A DNA stretch of 37,219 nt from Hydrogenophilales bacterium CG12_big_fil_rev_8_21_14_0_65_61_21 (GCA_002782005.1 PFGT01000045.1:4327-41545); one strand, 5' to 3'; shown: positions 1 through 13,554, counted from the stretch's first letter. Notes: generated by a model from the sequence alone, not told the origin. A program made the numbers and translations.

Positions 1-5
1 CGGTG

Positions 6-121
6 GTTTGTCGGGTTGAAACCCGACCTACGTTGGGCGTGGGGTGGGTGTTGTAGGTCGGGATTCATCCCGACGGCGCGGGTTCCATGGGCGGGGTTTG
101 TCGGGTTGAAACCCGACCTAC
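6..121. repeat. cluster of three REP-like palindromic repeats
   Basis: Two direct copies of a 26-base unit lie at 6-31 and 96-121. A third, diverged copy lies inverted at 53-74. Each contains a short near-perfect palindrome: TCGGGTT-GA-AACCCGA in copies 1 and 3, and GTCGGGAT-TC-ATCCCGAC in copy 2. The alternating orientation resembles the REP/BIME arrangement found between genes in proteobacteria. No RAYT-type transposase is visible in the window. Copy 3 reaches into the end of the small gene that starts at 600 and contains its stop codon. Transcripts from either side would form hairpins here. Confidence 0.8.
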
Positions 122-600
122 AAGACCGGTTGTCGCGGCAGCGGTTTTAGCTGCGATTCGAGGGTATCGCACGGCCCCTGTAGGGCGGCTTGGGTGTGTT
201 CGGTGAAACCGAGCAGCGAATTGCCGTTGGTGTGTATGTCCAGGGTGAAGGTCTTGCTGGTTTCGGGCCGCAATTCAACGCTGACCGGGATGGACTCGCC
301 CTGCCACCATTTCAATCGGCACTCGCCGTCCATCCGATAGACCTTTTCGTCCATCCGTTCGCTGTGTACCACGCAGTCCTTGCTTTGAATCCAGGCGACG
401 ATCTTGGCCCGCGGGTCGCCGCCGATGCAGGTGTAGCTGGTGCCCGCTTCATGGTGTTTGATATGCAGCGGCTTGAACTCGCCGGTGCGTTGGTAGGCCA
501 GCGCCCATTTACCCGGTGCGACCTTAGCCGCCAGGTCGATGTCCAAGGCGAGTGCCGTCAGGGCCGGAAAGAGGAGCAGCAAAAGCAAGTAACGGTTCAC
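118..600 (-). CDS. putative periplasmic DUF3617-like protein
   Basis: This encodes about 160 residues from a GTG start at 600. The reading frame is open further upstream (to 675), but the GTG places a typical signal peptide at the very N-terminus (a run of leucines followed by PALTALALD), so I prefer it. The mature part is about 140 residues with three or four cysteines and the pattern PGKW near its start. It looks like the small secreted DUF3617 family of betaproteobacteria, whose function is unknown. That family call is from memory of its general look and is only moderately sure. It lies about 100 bases downstream of proB on the same strand and may be read through from that operon. Its TAG stop falls inside a REP-like palindrome. 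Confidence 0.55.
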   Translation of the reverse strand: MNRYLLLLLLFPALTALALDIDLAAKVAPGKWALAYQRTGEFKPLHIKHHEAGTSYTCIGGDPRAKIVAWIQSKDCVVHSERMDEKVYRMDGECRLKWWQGESIPVSVELRPETSKTFTLDIHTNGNSLLGFTEHTQAALQGPCDTLESQLKPLPRQPVL

Positions 601-704
601 TGTGTCGCCTGGTTTGAGCGGTAGACGGGTTGTTTGACTGCAATCGTGCTTACAGGTTGCCAGTACGAATGGCATACGGTGCGATGGGCCGCCCTATAGC
701 GCTT

Positions 705-2896
<2,192 letters not shown>

Positions 2897-2917
2897 CTGT
2901 TGCTGTTGTGTGTTCTA

Positions 2918-3181
2918 TCAGGCCTGTACCGGGATCACGCTAACCGTGCGGCGCTGTTTGGGGCCCTTGAGGCGGAATTCCACCGTGCCGTCGACCAGCG
3001 CGAATAGGGTGTAGTCCTTGCCGACGCCGACATTGAGACCGGGATGAAACTGGGTGCCACGCTGCCGCACCAGGATGTTGCCGGCTGGCACCACCTGACC
3101 GCCGTAGCGCTTGACGCCCAGCATTTTTGGCTTGGAATCGCGGCCGTTACGTGAACTGCCGCCTGCTTTCTTGTGTGCCAT
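2918..3181 (-). CDS. rpmA: 50S ribosomal protein L27 (bL27)
   Basis: bL27 lies near the peptidyl transferase centre of the large subunit. The 87-residue product has the family N-terminus [16 protein letters not shown], then the conserved segments [18 protein letters not shown] and HPG(L/K)NVG. Length is typical (E. coli 85). There is no cleavable N-terminal extension of the Firmicutes kind. It starts 16 bases after the end of rplU, as in nearly all bacteria, and is followed by a strong terminator. Confidence 0.98.
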   Translation of the reverse strand: MAHKKAGGSSRNGRDSKPKMLGVKRYGGQVVPAGNILVRQRGTQFHPGLNVGVGKDYTLFALVDGTVEFRLKGPKQRRTVSVIPVQA

Positions 3182-3197
3182 GGTTCAGTTCTCCAAA

Positions 3198-3509
3198 TCA
3201 GGCAGAAATGCCGTCGATGCGGATTTCAGTGTAATTTTGGCGATGGCCCTGGACCTTGTGGTAGTGCTTGCGGCGACGCATCTTGAAGATCATCACCTTG
3301 TCGCCACGACCATGGGACAGGACGGTTGCCTTGACGCTGGCGCCGGCCACAACGGGCGCGCCGACCTTGATGTTGTCGCCGTCAGCGATCATCAAGACGT
3401 CATCGATAACGATTTCGCTGCCGACTTCGACAGCCAGGCTTTCAACCTTGAGTTTACCGCCGGCAGCAACCTTATATTGCTTGCCGCCAGTACGAATAAC
3501 CGCGTACAT
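3198..3509 (-). CDS. rplU: 50S ribosomal protein L21 (bL21)
   Basis: bL21 binds 23S rRNA and contacts L20 in the large subunit. The 103 residues match the usual length and show the family start [14 protein letters not shown], a central [10 protein letters not shown] and the C-terminal signature around [10 protein letters not shown] and GHRQ. The Shine-Dalgarno GGAG lies about 9 bases before the ATG. It is the first gene of the operon, directly downstream of a near-consensus sigma-70 promoter. Confidence 0.98.
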   Translation of the reverse strand: MYAVIRTGGKQYKVAAGGKLKVESLAVEVGSEIVIDDVLMIADGDNIKVGAPVVAGASVKATVLSHGRGDKVMIFKMRRRKHYHKVQGHRQNYTEIRIDGISA

Positions 3510-3548
3510 GCTTCACTCCAGACACTTCGGCTATGCAGAGAGCGGCGG

Positions 3549-3577
3549 ATTATAGCCACCCCCGGCCGGAATCGCAA
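3549..3577 (-). promoter_or_regulatory. sigma-70 promoter of rplU-rpmA-obgE-proB
   Basis: Reading the minus strand, TTGCGA (3577-3572) is followed after exactly 17 bases by a perfect TATAAT (3554-3549). An A/T-rich stretch lies just upstream of the -35 (poly-A on the plus strand at 3581-3588), which could act as an UP element. The start site would lie about 30 bases before the rplU ATG. This suits a strongly expressed ribosomal operon. Confidence 0.82.
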
Positions 3578-3625
3578 ATGAAAAAAAAGGTATAGTTTTG
3601 GCTATCCGGTGAAAAGCACCTTTCC

Positions 3626-4027
3626 ATGACCGTTCCCTCAATAAAACGCCGCCTGGCTTGCCTGTTTTACGATGCCCTGTTGCTGGCGGCGGTCCTCTTC
3701 CTGGCTGGTTTCCTGGCGGTCGGCTTGCGGCCTGGCGAAGCCGGCGGGTTGCCTATCCTGCTATACCAACTCTATCTGTTCATGGTCGTCGGCCTGTATT
3801 TCACCTGGTTCTGGCGCCATGGCGGCCAGACCCTGGCGATGAAGACCTGGCGGATTCAACTGCTGACCACCGCTGACGGCCCGGTGAGTCTGGCTAAGGC
3901 CTGGCAGCGGTATGCCCTGGTGGCGCTGACCTTCGGGTTTTGCTTCGTCTGGGTACTATGGGACCGCGACCGCCAGTTCCTGCATGACCGGCTGGCCGGC
4001 ACCCGCTTGGTCATCAAGGCGCCCTAA
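3626..4027 (+). CDS. RDD family membrane protein
   Basis: The 133-residue product has about three hydrophobic segments (roughly 15-35, 45-65 and 100-120) and the features of the RDD family: an Arg near the N-terminus in the cytoplasmic lead, and the C-terminal signature WDRDRQFLHDRLAGTRLV. RDD proteins are small inner-membrane proteins. Some have been linked to ion or solute transport, but most have no assigned role. It is divergent from rplU, and its TAA overlaps the lptG stop on the other strand by four bases. Its position next to lptFG may hint at an envelope role, but that is only inference. Confidence 0.88.
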   Translation: MTVPSIKRRLACLFYDALLLAAVLFLAGFLAVGLRPGEAGGLPILLYQLYLFMVVGLYFTWFWRHGGQTLAMKTWRIQLLTTADGPVSLAKAWQRYALVALTFGFCFVWVLWDRDRQFLHDRLAGTRLVIKAP

Positions 4028-5097
4028 AGCGACTCCACCCGCCAGAGCGCGACCAGGGCTGCGCCGCTAAACAGGGTCAGCGGCAATAGCGCGGTGAGGA
4101 CCGGTGGCCAGTCGTTGAGCAGGCCGATGTGGCCGAATACCCGGTTAAGCAGGTGAAAGCCCAGACCGATCATGATCCCGAGCAGTATCTTGGCGCCCAG
4201 CTTGCCACTTCTCGGCTGCTGGTAGGCGAAGGGCAGGGCGAGCAACAGCATCACCGGCGCGGCCAACGGCGCGGCCAGCTTGTTCCAGAGGGCGATTTCA
4301 TAGCGGGTCGCCTTCTGCCGGTTATTGTTCAAGTAGTTCACATAGGTCCACAGGGTGGTCAGCGCCATCCGGTCCGGGTTCACCATCAGGGCGGAGAGCA
4401 GGTCCGGGGTGATGGGCGATTGCCAGAGCGCCAGTGCTTGCCGGTCGATCCGGGTACCCTGAGGGTCGATACGGGTGTCGGTGACGGCCTTCAGTTGCCA
4501 CGACGATTGGGTCGTCCAATGGGCCGATTCGGCCAACCGGATGCGGCGCAACTGGAAGCGGTCGTCGAATTCATACATGCGCACGCCGACCAGGCTGGCG
4601 TCGGGCAGCATCTGGCGGATGTTGATGAAGGTATGGCCATCTTTGGCCCACAGACCGGAGCGGAATTGCTGGGCGACGATGCCCTGGGTGCTGCGCAACT
4701 TGATCTGCTGGGCCAGTCGCTCCGCCGGCGGGGCGAGGTATTCGCCCACCGCCAGATTGACCGTGCCCAGTAGCAGGCCGAGCAGGGCCATGTGCCCGGC
4801 CAGCCGGCCGACGGCCAGCCCGGAGACGCGCATGACCGTGAACTCGGAGTTCATCGCCAGCCGGACGAGGGCCAAAATGGCCCCGATCAAGGCGGCGATG
4901 GGCAGCAGTTCCTGTATCCGTCCCGGCACCTGAAGCAGCACAAACAGGATGGCGCGACCGGCGGTGTAGCCTTGATCGTGGACCTGGTCCAGCTCGCCGA
5001 TCAAATCGAAGATGCCGAACAACAGCAGCAGGGCGCCCAGGGTCATGGCGAATGAGCCGGCGATCTGGCGGGTCAGGTAGCGAGACAGCAGATTCAT
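4024..5097 (-). CDS. lptG: LPS export ABC transporter permease LptG
   Basis: LptG pairs with LptF and the LptB ATPase to pull lipopolysaccharide out of the inner membrane and push it along the Lpt bridge. The 357 residues have the family plan: an N-terminal membrane block (about 15-120), a periplasmic beta-jellyroll region (about 130-270) and a C-terminal membrane block (about 280-350). Recognisable segments include YLTRQIAGSFAMTLGALLLLF, FTVMRVSG, and LPFAYQQPRSG followed by GLGFHLLNRVFGHIG. I chose the ATG at 5097, which overlaps the lptF stop as ATGA, over the upstream extension to 5133. lptA, lptB and lptC are not in the window, as is usual. Confidence 0.95.
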   Translation of the reverse strand: MNLLSRYLTRQIAGSFAMTLGALLLLFGIFDLIGELDQVHDQGYTAGRAILFVLLQVPGRIQELLPIAALIGAILALVRLAMNSEFTVMRVSGLAVGRLAGHMALLGLLLGTVNLAVGEYLAPPAERLAQQIKLRSTQGIVAQQFRSGLWAKDGHTFINIRQMLPDASLVGVRMYEFDDRFQLRRIRLAESAHWTTQSSWQLKAVTDTRIDPQGTRIDRQALALWQSPITPDLLSALMVNPDRMALTTLWTYVNYLNNNRQKATRYEIALWNKLAAPLAAPVMLLLALPFAYQQPRSGKLGAKILLGIMIGLGFHLLNRVFGHIGLLNDWPPVLTALLPLTLFSGAALVALWRVESL

Positions 5098-6176
5098 CGC
5101 GGCCCCCGGCCCAACGGTCGGCCATAACGCCACCAGTATGCCGCGACCAGCGCCGCACAGGCCAGGCCGTGGACCAGAAGCTGGCTGCTCCAGGCGCTCA
5201 TCAGGCCGTGCGAGACCCAGGTCTGGCTGATGCCCATGACGTTGTTGTAAAGGGTGTAGATCAGCGCCGCCAGGAGGATGTTGAAGGAACGGCCGATGCG
5301 CGGGTTGTAGACGCTGAGCGGGATGGCGAACAGGGCCAGGATCAAGGCGCTGACCGGATAACCCAGACGCCAGATCAGTTCCGACTGGTTGCCCAGAGTG
5401 GGGTTGCGCACCAGGTCCAGGGTGCCGAGTTCGCGCGGTTGGGCCAGCCTCTGCGCCAGTTGGGCCGGATCGAGCCGGAAGCCGTAATGGCTGAATTCCA
5501 TGACCCGGTAGTTGGCGTTGCCGGGCGTGCCCTCATAGCGACGGCCCTGTTGCAAGACCAGAAAATGGTCGCCGTTGGGCATGGCCTGAACCTTACCCTG
5601 GCTGGCGACGACGATGCCGGTGCGGCCGTTCTGCTCGGACTGGATGAAGATATTACCGATGCTTGGGTTGCCCTCCTTGACGTCCTCGACGAAGTAGACC
5701 CGCTTGCCCTGGTTGGTCTCGGCGAACACGCCGGGGGTGAGCCTGGTGTCTTCCTGCTTCTGTTGGGATAGATACGATTCGAAATCAGCTTTTTGCCTGG
5801 ATATCCAGGGAATGATCGCCAGACTGAGGCCGGCGATAATCAAGACAATGGGCGCGGCCAGGCGCAGAATTGGCCGCACCCAGGCGCTGGGCGGCAGCCC
5901 GGCCCCGAACCAGATCACCATCTCGCTGTCCTGCCAGTAGCGGGCGAGGGTCAAGAGCGCCCCGGCGAACAGTGCCAGCGACAGCAGGATGGGCAGCAGG
6001 CGGAGATAACCGAAGCCGATGAATGGGATGACCGCTGCGACTTCGAATTCGCCCAAGGCGGCGGCGCCCAGGATGCGCACCGACAGGGTGACCAGCAGGA
6101 TGGCGGACAATACGCCCAGGGCGATACCGGCGGTGGCCGTTATTTCCTTCAGCAGGGCTCGCTGGTAGAGACGCAT
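5094..6176 (-). CDS. lptF: LPS export ABC transporter permease LptF
   Basis: LptF is the second permease of the LptB2FG complex in the inner membrane. The 360-residue product starts MRLYQRALLKEI, near the usual family start. It has membrane helices near 20-40, 55-80 and 95-120, a periplasmic region (about 130-260; contains GVFAE, GKRVYFVED), and a C-terminal membrane block with YNPRIGRSFN and LIYTLYNN, both typical of LptF. The ATG at 6176 fits homology better than the 13-residue longer frame. The gene is divergent from pepA, a neighbour relation common in proteobacteria, and is translationally coupled to lptG. Confidence 0.95.
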   Translation of the reverse strand: MRLYQRALLKEITATAGIALGVLSAILLVTLSVRILGAAALGEFEVAAVIPFIGFGYLRLLPILLSLALFAGALLTLARYWQDSEMVIWFGAGLPPSAWVRPILRLAAPIVLIIAGLSLAIIPWISRQKADFESYLSQQKQEDTRLTPGVFAETNQGKRVYFVEDVKEGNPSIGNIFIQSEQNGRTGIVVASQGKVQAMPNGDHFLVLQQGRRYEGTPGNANYRVMEFSHYGFRLDPAQLAQRLAQPRELGTLDLVRNPTLGNQSELIWRLGYPVSALILALFAIPLSVYNPRIGRSFNILLAALIYTLYNNVMGISQTWVSHGLMSAWSSQLLVHGLACAALVAAYWWRYGRPLGRGPR

Positions 6177-6283
6177 GTTTTGACTTTTGCCTGCCGCGCT
6201 GGAAAGATTAACCAACCGAAGCGAGTCGCCATACAGCCCGGCGAGTCGCTCGCTGCCTCTCAGAAATCATTCAGGAGTTTGCC

Positions 6284-7774
6284 GTGGAATTTAGCATAAA
6301 AAGCACTAGCCCAGATAAGCACAAGACCGCCTGCGCGGTGGCGGGCGTCTACCAACAACGCAAGCTGACCCCGGCCGCCAGGGCGCTGGACCAGGCCGCG
6401 GGCGGAGTCCTGAGCAAGTTGCTTAGACGTGGCGACTGCGACGGCAAGGCCGGCTCGACCTTGCTGGTCCAGGCGCCGGCCGGCCTGCACTGCGAGCGGA
6501 TATTGCTGGTCGGTCTGGGCAAGGAAAATGAGGTCGCCGATAAGGACTACCGTGATGCCGTGCGCGCCGCAGTCAAGGCGGTTAGCGGCACCGGCGCCAG
6601 CGAAGCCAGCAGCTATCTGGCCGAGGTCAAGGTCGGCCAGCGCGGCCTGGACTGGAAAATAGAGCAGGCCGTCATGGCGGCCGGCGAGACGCTATATCGT
6701 TTTGATGAATTGAAAAGCGAAAAAGACGACGCCAAGCCAGCCTTGCGCAAGGTGACCCTGATGGTTACGGCCGGCGAGACCAGGACCGCCGAGGCGGCGA
6801 GCGCCCGCAGTCAGGCTATCGTCAAGGCCATGAACCTGGCCAAGGACCTTGGCAACCTGCCCGGCAATATCTGCACGCCGACCTATCTGGCCGACCAGGC
6901 CAGGGCCGTGGCCAAGGCTAGCGGACTGAAGATTCAGGTGCTGGAACAGAAGGACATCGAGAAACTGGGCATGGGTTCTTTCCTGTCGGTGGCCAAGGGT
7001 TCCGAGCAGCCACCCAAGTTCATCGTCATGCAGTACCACGGCGGCGCCAAGGGCGCGAAACCCGTGGTCCTGGTCGGCAAGGGCATCACCTTCGATTCCG
7101 GCGGCATCTCGCTCAAGCCTGGCGCCGAGATGGACGAGATGAAGTACGACATGTGCGGCGCCGCCTCGGTACTCGGTTCCATGCAAGCGCTTGCTGAACT
7201 CGGACTGGCCCTGAACGTGGTCGGCCTCATCCCGACTTGCGAGAACCTGCCCTCCGGTCGCGCCAACAAGCCGGGCGACATCGTCACCTCTATGTCCGGC
7301 CAGACCATAGAGGTGCTCAATACCGACGCCGAAGGCCGCCTGATACTGTGCGATGCGCTGACCTACGCCGAGCGCTTCGACCCCGTCGCGGTGGTCGATG
7401 TCGCCACCCTGACCGGCGCCTGCGTGATAGCCCTCGGGCATGTGGTGTCCGGCCTGCTGGCCAACGACGACGCACTGGCGCGGGAACTGTTGCAGGCTGG
7501 CGAGGCCTCCGGCGACCGTTGCTGGCAGTTGCCCCTACTGGACGACTATCAGGAACAACTCAAGAGCAACTTCGCCGACATGGCCAACATCGGCGGCCGC
7601 CCAGCCGGCACGATCACCGCCTCGGCCTTCCTGTCGCGCTTCGCCAAGAAGTACAAATGGGCCCACCTGGACATCGCCGGCACGGCCTGGAAGTCGGGCA
7701 AGGGAAAGGGCGGCACTGGCCGACCGGTGCCCCTGCTGGTGCACTTCCTGGCCGGGCGCAGCCAAGGCTCATGA
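6284..7774 (+). CDS. pepA: leucyl aminopeptidase (PepA, family M17)
   Basis: PepA is a hexameric two-metal cytosolic aminopeptidase that removes N-terminal residues from peptides. In E. coli it is also a DNA-binding regulator of carAB and a factor in Xer recombination. The 496 residues carry the catalytic set in order: K266, D271 (in TFDSGGISLKPG), K278, D289 and the NTDAEGR signature at 346-352. All are shifted by four from E. coli. The GTG start has a good Shine-Dalgarno (CAGGAG, 6 bases away). carAB lies directly downstream, notable because E. coli PepA represses carAB, although the genes are not adjacent there. A 22-base palindrome covers its stop codon. Confidence 0.97.
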   Translation: MEFSIKSTSPDKHKTACAVAGVYQQRKLTPAARALDQAAGGVLSKLLRRGDCDGKAGSTLLVQAPAGLHCERILLVGLGKENEVADKDYRDAVRAAVKAVSGTGASEASSYLAEVKVGQRGLDWKIEQAVMAAGETLYRFDELKSEKDDAKPALRKVTLMVTAGETRTAEAASARSQAIVKAMNLAKDLGNLPGNICTPTYLADQARAVAKASGLKIQVLEQKDIEKLGMGSFLSVAKGSEQPPKFIVMQYHGGAKGAKPVVLVGKGITFDSGGISLKPGAEMDEMKYDMCGAASVLGSMQALAELGLALNVVGLIPTCENLPSGRANKPGDIVTSMSGQTIEVLNTDAEGRLILCDALTYAERFDPVAVVDVATLTGACVIALGHVVSGLLANDDALARELLQAGEASGDRCWQLPLLDDYQEQLKSNFADMANIGGRPAGTITASAFLSRFAKKYKWAHLDIAGTAWKSGKGKGGTGRPVPLLVHFLAGRSQGS

Positions 7775-7803
7775 GCCTTGGCAAAGGCGTAACAAAATTA
7801 CGC
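7761..7803 (+). terminator. palindrome over the pepA stop plus second hairpin
   Basis: A perfect 22-base palindrome (GCCAAGGCTCA and its exact complement, 7761-7782) contains the pepA TGA at 7772-7774. Four bases on, a second short hairpin has stem GCGTAA/TTACGC (7787-7792 and 7798-7803) with loop CAAAA. There is no T-run, so a classical intrinsic terminator is not shown. They may act as an RNA 3'-end stabiliser or a Rho-assisted stop. Confidence 0.45.
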
Positions 7804-7843
7804 TGTCCAGTCGCATCTCATCGGTCACGCATTCCAAGGTGAG

Positions 7844-7872
7844 TTGAGCGCGGTCATCCGGTCGCGTATAAT
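7844..7872 (+). promoter_or_regulatory. sigma-70 promoter of carAB
   Basis: TTGAGC (7844-7849) and a perfect TATAAT (7867-7872) are separated by exactly 17 bases. The start site would fall near 7879-7880 and give a leader of about 60 bases before carA. Confidence 0.8.
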
Positions 7873-7887
7873 CCGGGCCAGTATTTC

Positions 7888-7935
7888 AGCGGGATGGGCG
7901 AGAGTCCGTCCCGCTTGTCACGTCTATAGCAGGAG
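7888..7935 (+). promoter_or_regulatory. carA leader hairpin and Shine-Dalgarno
   Basis: In the expected leader, AGCGGGA (7888-7894) pairs with TCCCGCT (7909-7915) around a 14-base loop. It is followed by the Shine-Dalgarno AGGAG (7931-7935), five bases before the TTG start. The hairpin could be a simple 5' stabiliser or part of pyrimidine/arginine control of carAB. No leader peptide or known riboswitch was recognised. Confidence 0.4.
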
Positions 7936-7940
7936 TTATC

Positions 7941-9088
7941 TTGGTTCCCTTCGCGCCCGCGATCCTTGCCCTTGCCGACGGCTCCATCTTCCGTGGTTAT
8001 TCCATCGGCGCCGAGGGTGCCAGCGTCGGCGAGGTGGTGTTCAATACCGCCATGACCGGCTATCAGGAAATCATTACTGATCCGTCTTATTGCCGGCAGA
8101 TCGTCACCCTGACTTATCCCCACATCGGCAACGTCGGTGCCAATCCCGAGGATGACGAGTCGGGGCGGATACACGCCGCCGGTCTGGTTATCCGCGACCT
8201 GCCGCTGATGGCCAGCAATTTCCGCATGACCAGGACCCTGCCCGACTATCTCAGGGAGCACAACGTGGTCGCCATCGCCGGCATCGATACCCGCCGGCTG
8301 ACCCGGCTGTTGCGCGAGAAGGGCGCCCAGAACGGTTGCATCATGGCCGGAACCATCGATGAGGCCGAGGCGCTGCGCCTGGCCCGAGCCTGTCCCAGCA
8401 TGGCCGGCCAGGACTTGGCTCAAGTGGTCACCTGCGCCGAGAAGCACGAGTGGGGCGAGGGCGAGTGGGCGTTGGCCAAGGGTTTCAGTCAGCCGACCGC
8501 ACAACCCTACCGCGTGGTCGCCTACGACTTCGGCGTCAAGCGCAACATTTTGCGGATGCTCGCCAGTCGCGGTTGCCGAGTCACCGTGGTGCCGGCCACA
8601 ACCCCGGCCGTCGAGGTCCTGGCCATGCAGCCGGATGGGGTCTTCCTGTCCAACGGCCCCGGCGACCCGGAGCCGTGCGCTTACGCCATCCGGGCCATCC
8701 AGGCGATCCTGGCGGCCCGGGTGCCCACCTACGGCATCTGCCTCGGCCACCAATTGCTCGGCCTGGCCTCCGGCGCCCGGACGGTGAAGATGAAGTTCGG
8801 TCACCACGGCGCCAACCACCCGGTCCAGGACCTGGACAGCAAACGGGTGGCGATCACCAGCCAGAACCACGGCTTCGCGGTCGATGCGGCGACCTTGCCG
8901 GCCACCCTGCGCGCCACCCATGTCTCGTTATTCGACGGCAGCTTGCAGGGCATCACCCGCACCGATTGCCCGGCATTCGGTTTTCAGGGCCATCCGGAGG
9001 CCAGTCCAGGGCCGCATGACATCGGTTATCTGTTCGACCGCTTCGTCGCCATGATGAAGGAGCGCAAGAATGCCCCGGAGAGCAAATA

Positions 9089-9089
<1 letters not shown>
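7941..9089 (+). CDS. carA: carbamoyl-phosphate synthase small subunit
   Basis: CarA is the glutaminase subunit. It releases ammonia from glutamine and channels it to CarB to make carbamoyl phosphate for pyrimidines and arginine. The 382 residues comprise the N-terminal CPSase_sm domain (about 5-135; [19 protein letters not shown]) and a class I glutamine amidotransferase domain (about 190-370). The catalytic triad is C267 (GICLGHQ), H351 and E353 (GHPEASPGP), in line with E. coli C269/H353/E355. The start is TTG, supported by AGGAG five bases upstream and by alignment to the family N-terminus. The last base of its TAA is the first base of the carB ATG. Confidence 0.98.
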
Positions 9090-12292
<3,203 letters not shown>

Positions 12293-12310
12293 GCCGGCGG
12301 AGGATGTGAT

Positions 12311-12787
12311 ATGCACAAAGTACCATTGACCGTTATCGGCGCGGAGCTGCTCAGGAGCGAGCTGCAACGCCTGAAATCGGTGGAGCGGCCGGGTGTCATT
12401 GCCGCCATCGCCGAGGCCCGTTCCCACGGTGATCTGTCGGAAAACGCCGAATACGACGCCGCCAAGGAAAAGCAGGGCTTCGTTGAGGGCCGCATCAAGG
12501 ATCTCGAAGGCAAGCTGGCCAACGCCCAGATCATCGACCCCCGTCACCTCGACGCCGAGGGCCGGGTGGTGTTTGGCGCCACCGTCGAACTGGTCGATGC
12601 CGAGACCGGCGACGAGGTGAAGTATCAGATCGTCGGTAACGACGAGGCCGACATTAAGGCCGGTAAAATATCGGTGTCCTCGCCCATCGCCCGCGCCCTG
12701 ATCGGCAAGTATGCCGGCGACGTCGCCGACGTAAATGCGCCGGGCGGCCTGCGCCACTATGAAATTATCGAGGTGCACTACATCTGA
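12311..12787 (+). CDS. greA: transcription elongation factor GreA
   Basis: GreA enters the secondary channel of RNA polymerase and stimulates cleavage of backtracked RNA. The 158 residues have an N-terminal antiparallel coiled coil (about 1-75), with the two acidic tip residues D41 and E44 in the motif [14 protein letters not shown], and a C-terminal FKBP-like domain (about 82-158; [16 protein letters not shown]). GGAGG lies 9 bases before the ATG. Following carB is a common order in beta- and gammaproteobacteria. Its TGA shares one base with the next ATG. Confidence 0.97.
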   Translation: MHKVPLTVIGAELLRSELQRLKSVERPGVIAAIAEARSHGDLSENAEYDAAKEKQGFVEGRIKDLEGKLANAQIIDPRHLDAEGRVVFGATVELVDAETGDEVKYQIVGNDEADIKAGKISVSSPIARALIGKYAGDVADVNAPGGLRHYEIIEVHYI

Positions 12788-13242
12788 TGCGGAACCTTCC
12801 CGATCTCATCGCCGCCTGGTCAGTCGCCCTCTGGGTGGGCGGCCTCTGGGCCATTGGCTATTTGGCCGCGCCGGTCCTGTTCTACCAACTGGACGACAGG
12901 ATGCTGGCCGGCCGGCTGGCGGGCCATATGTTCACCTGGATCGCCCTGTTCGGCATCGCGGTCGCCATCGGGCTGCTGGTTTTCAGATTATCCCGGTTCG
13001 GCGGCCAGGCATTCAAACAGGGTTTTTTCTGGATCGTGCTGGTCATGCTGCTGCTGACCCTGGCCCAGCACTTCGGTATTCAGCCCATCCTGCAACAACT
13101 GAAGGACCAGGCCATGCCCCAGGATGTCATGCAGAGCCTGTTCAAGGACCGTTTCGCGGCCTGGCACGGCGTCTCCAGCGTGGTCTATTTGATCGAATCG
13201 CTGCTCGGCCTGGCCCTGGTGGCCAAGCAGGGCTTAAGGTAA
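12787..13242 (+). CDS. DUF4149 family membrane protein
   Basis: The 151-residue product has four predicted membrane helices (about 5-30, 48-70, 80-102 and 125-148) and the DUF4149 look: WVGGLWAIGYLAAPVLF near the start and RFAAWHGVSS before the last helix. Its function is unknown. It often sits near greA or yhbY in betaproteobacteria. It overlaps greA by one base and is therefore coupled to it. Its last nine bases overlap the end of yhbY on the other strand. Confidence 0.85.
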   Translation: MRNLPDLIAAWSVALWVGGLWAIGYLAAPVLFYQLDDRMLAGRLAGHMFTWIALFGIAVAIGLLVFRLSRFGGQAFKQGFFWIVLVMLLLTLAQHFGIQPILQQLKDQAMPQDVMQSLFKDRFAAWHGVSSVVYLIESLLGLALVAKQGLR

Positions 13243-13527
13243 TACCAGACGCGGCGCCTCGGCCGGTTTATAGATCAGCAGCAGCTTGCCGATATGCTGC
13301 ACCGGGGCGCAATCCAGTCGCTCGCAAATCGCCGCCAGCCAGGCCTCGCGTTCATCCCGGTGGTCGTTCTGCACACGAACCTTGATCAGTTCATGAGCGG
13401 CCAGACCGCGCGCGGTCTCCTTCAACACCGCCTCGGTCAGCCCGGCATTGCCGATCATCACCACCGGCTTGAGACTATGGGCCTGAGCCTTGAGAAATTT
13501 GCGCTGTTGCGGCGTTAGATCGAGCAT
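13234..13527 (-). CDS. yhbY: ribosome assembly RNA-binding protein YhbY
   Basis: YhbY is a single-CRM-domain protein that binds the pre-50S particle. The 97 residues start MLDLTPQQRKFLKAQAH and contain the CRM signatures KPVVMIGNAGLTEAV and LIKVRV, ending in a basic strand with GKLLLIYKP. GGAGG stands 9 bases before this ATG, so I reject the longer frame to 13596, which would run into rlmE. It is divergent from rlmE with a 27-base gap, the same pairing as in E. coli (yhbY-rlmE-ftsH), which supports the assignment. Confidence 0.95.
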   Translation of the reverse strand: MLDLTPQQRKFLKAQAHSLKPVVMIGNAGLTEAVLKETARGLAAHELIKVRVQNDHRDEREAWLAAICERLDCAPVQHIGKLLLIYKPAEAPRLVLP

Positions 13528-13554
13528 GTAACCCTCCAAAGCGCGCGATATTAC

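Noticed and set aside
6-121. Possible CRISPR array
   Set aside because: Only three copies, with alternating orientation and uneven spacing, and no cas genes. A REP/BIME cluster fits better.
7854-8921. 355-codon frame opposite carA
   Set aside because: Shadow of carA on the other strand. It also covers the carA promoter and leader and has no family features.
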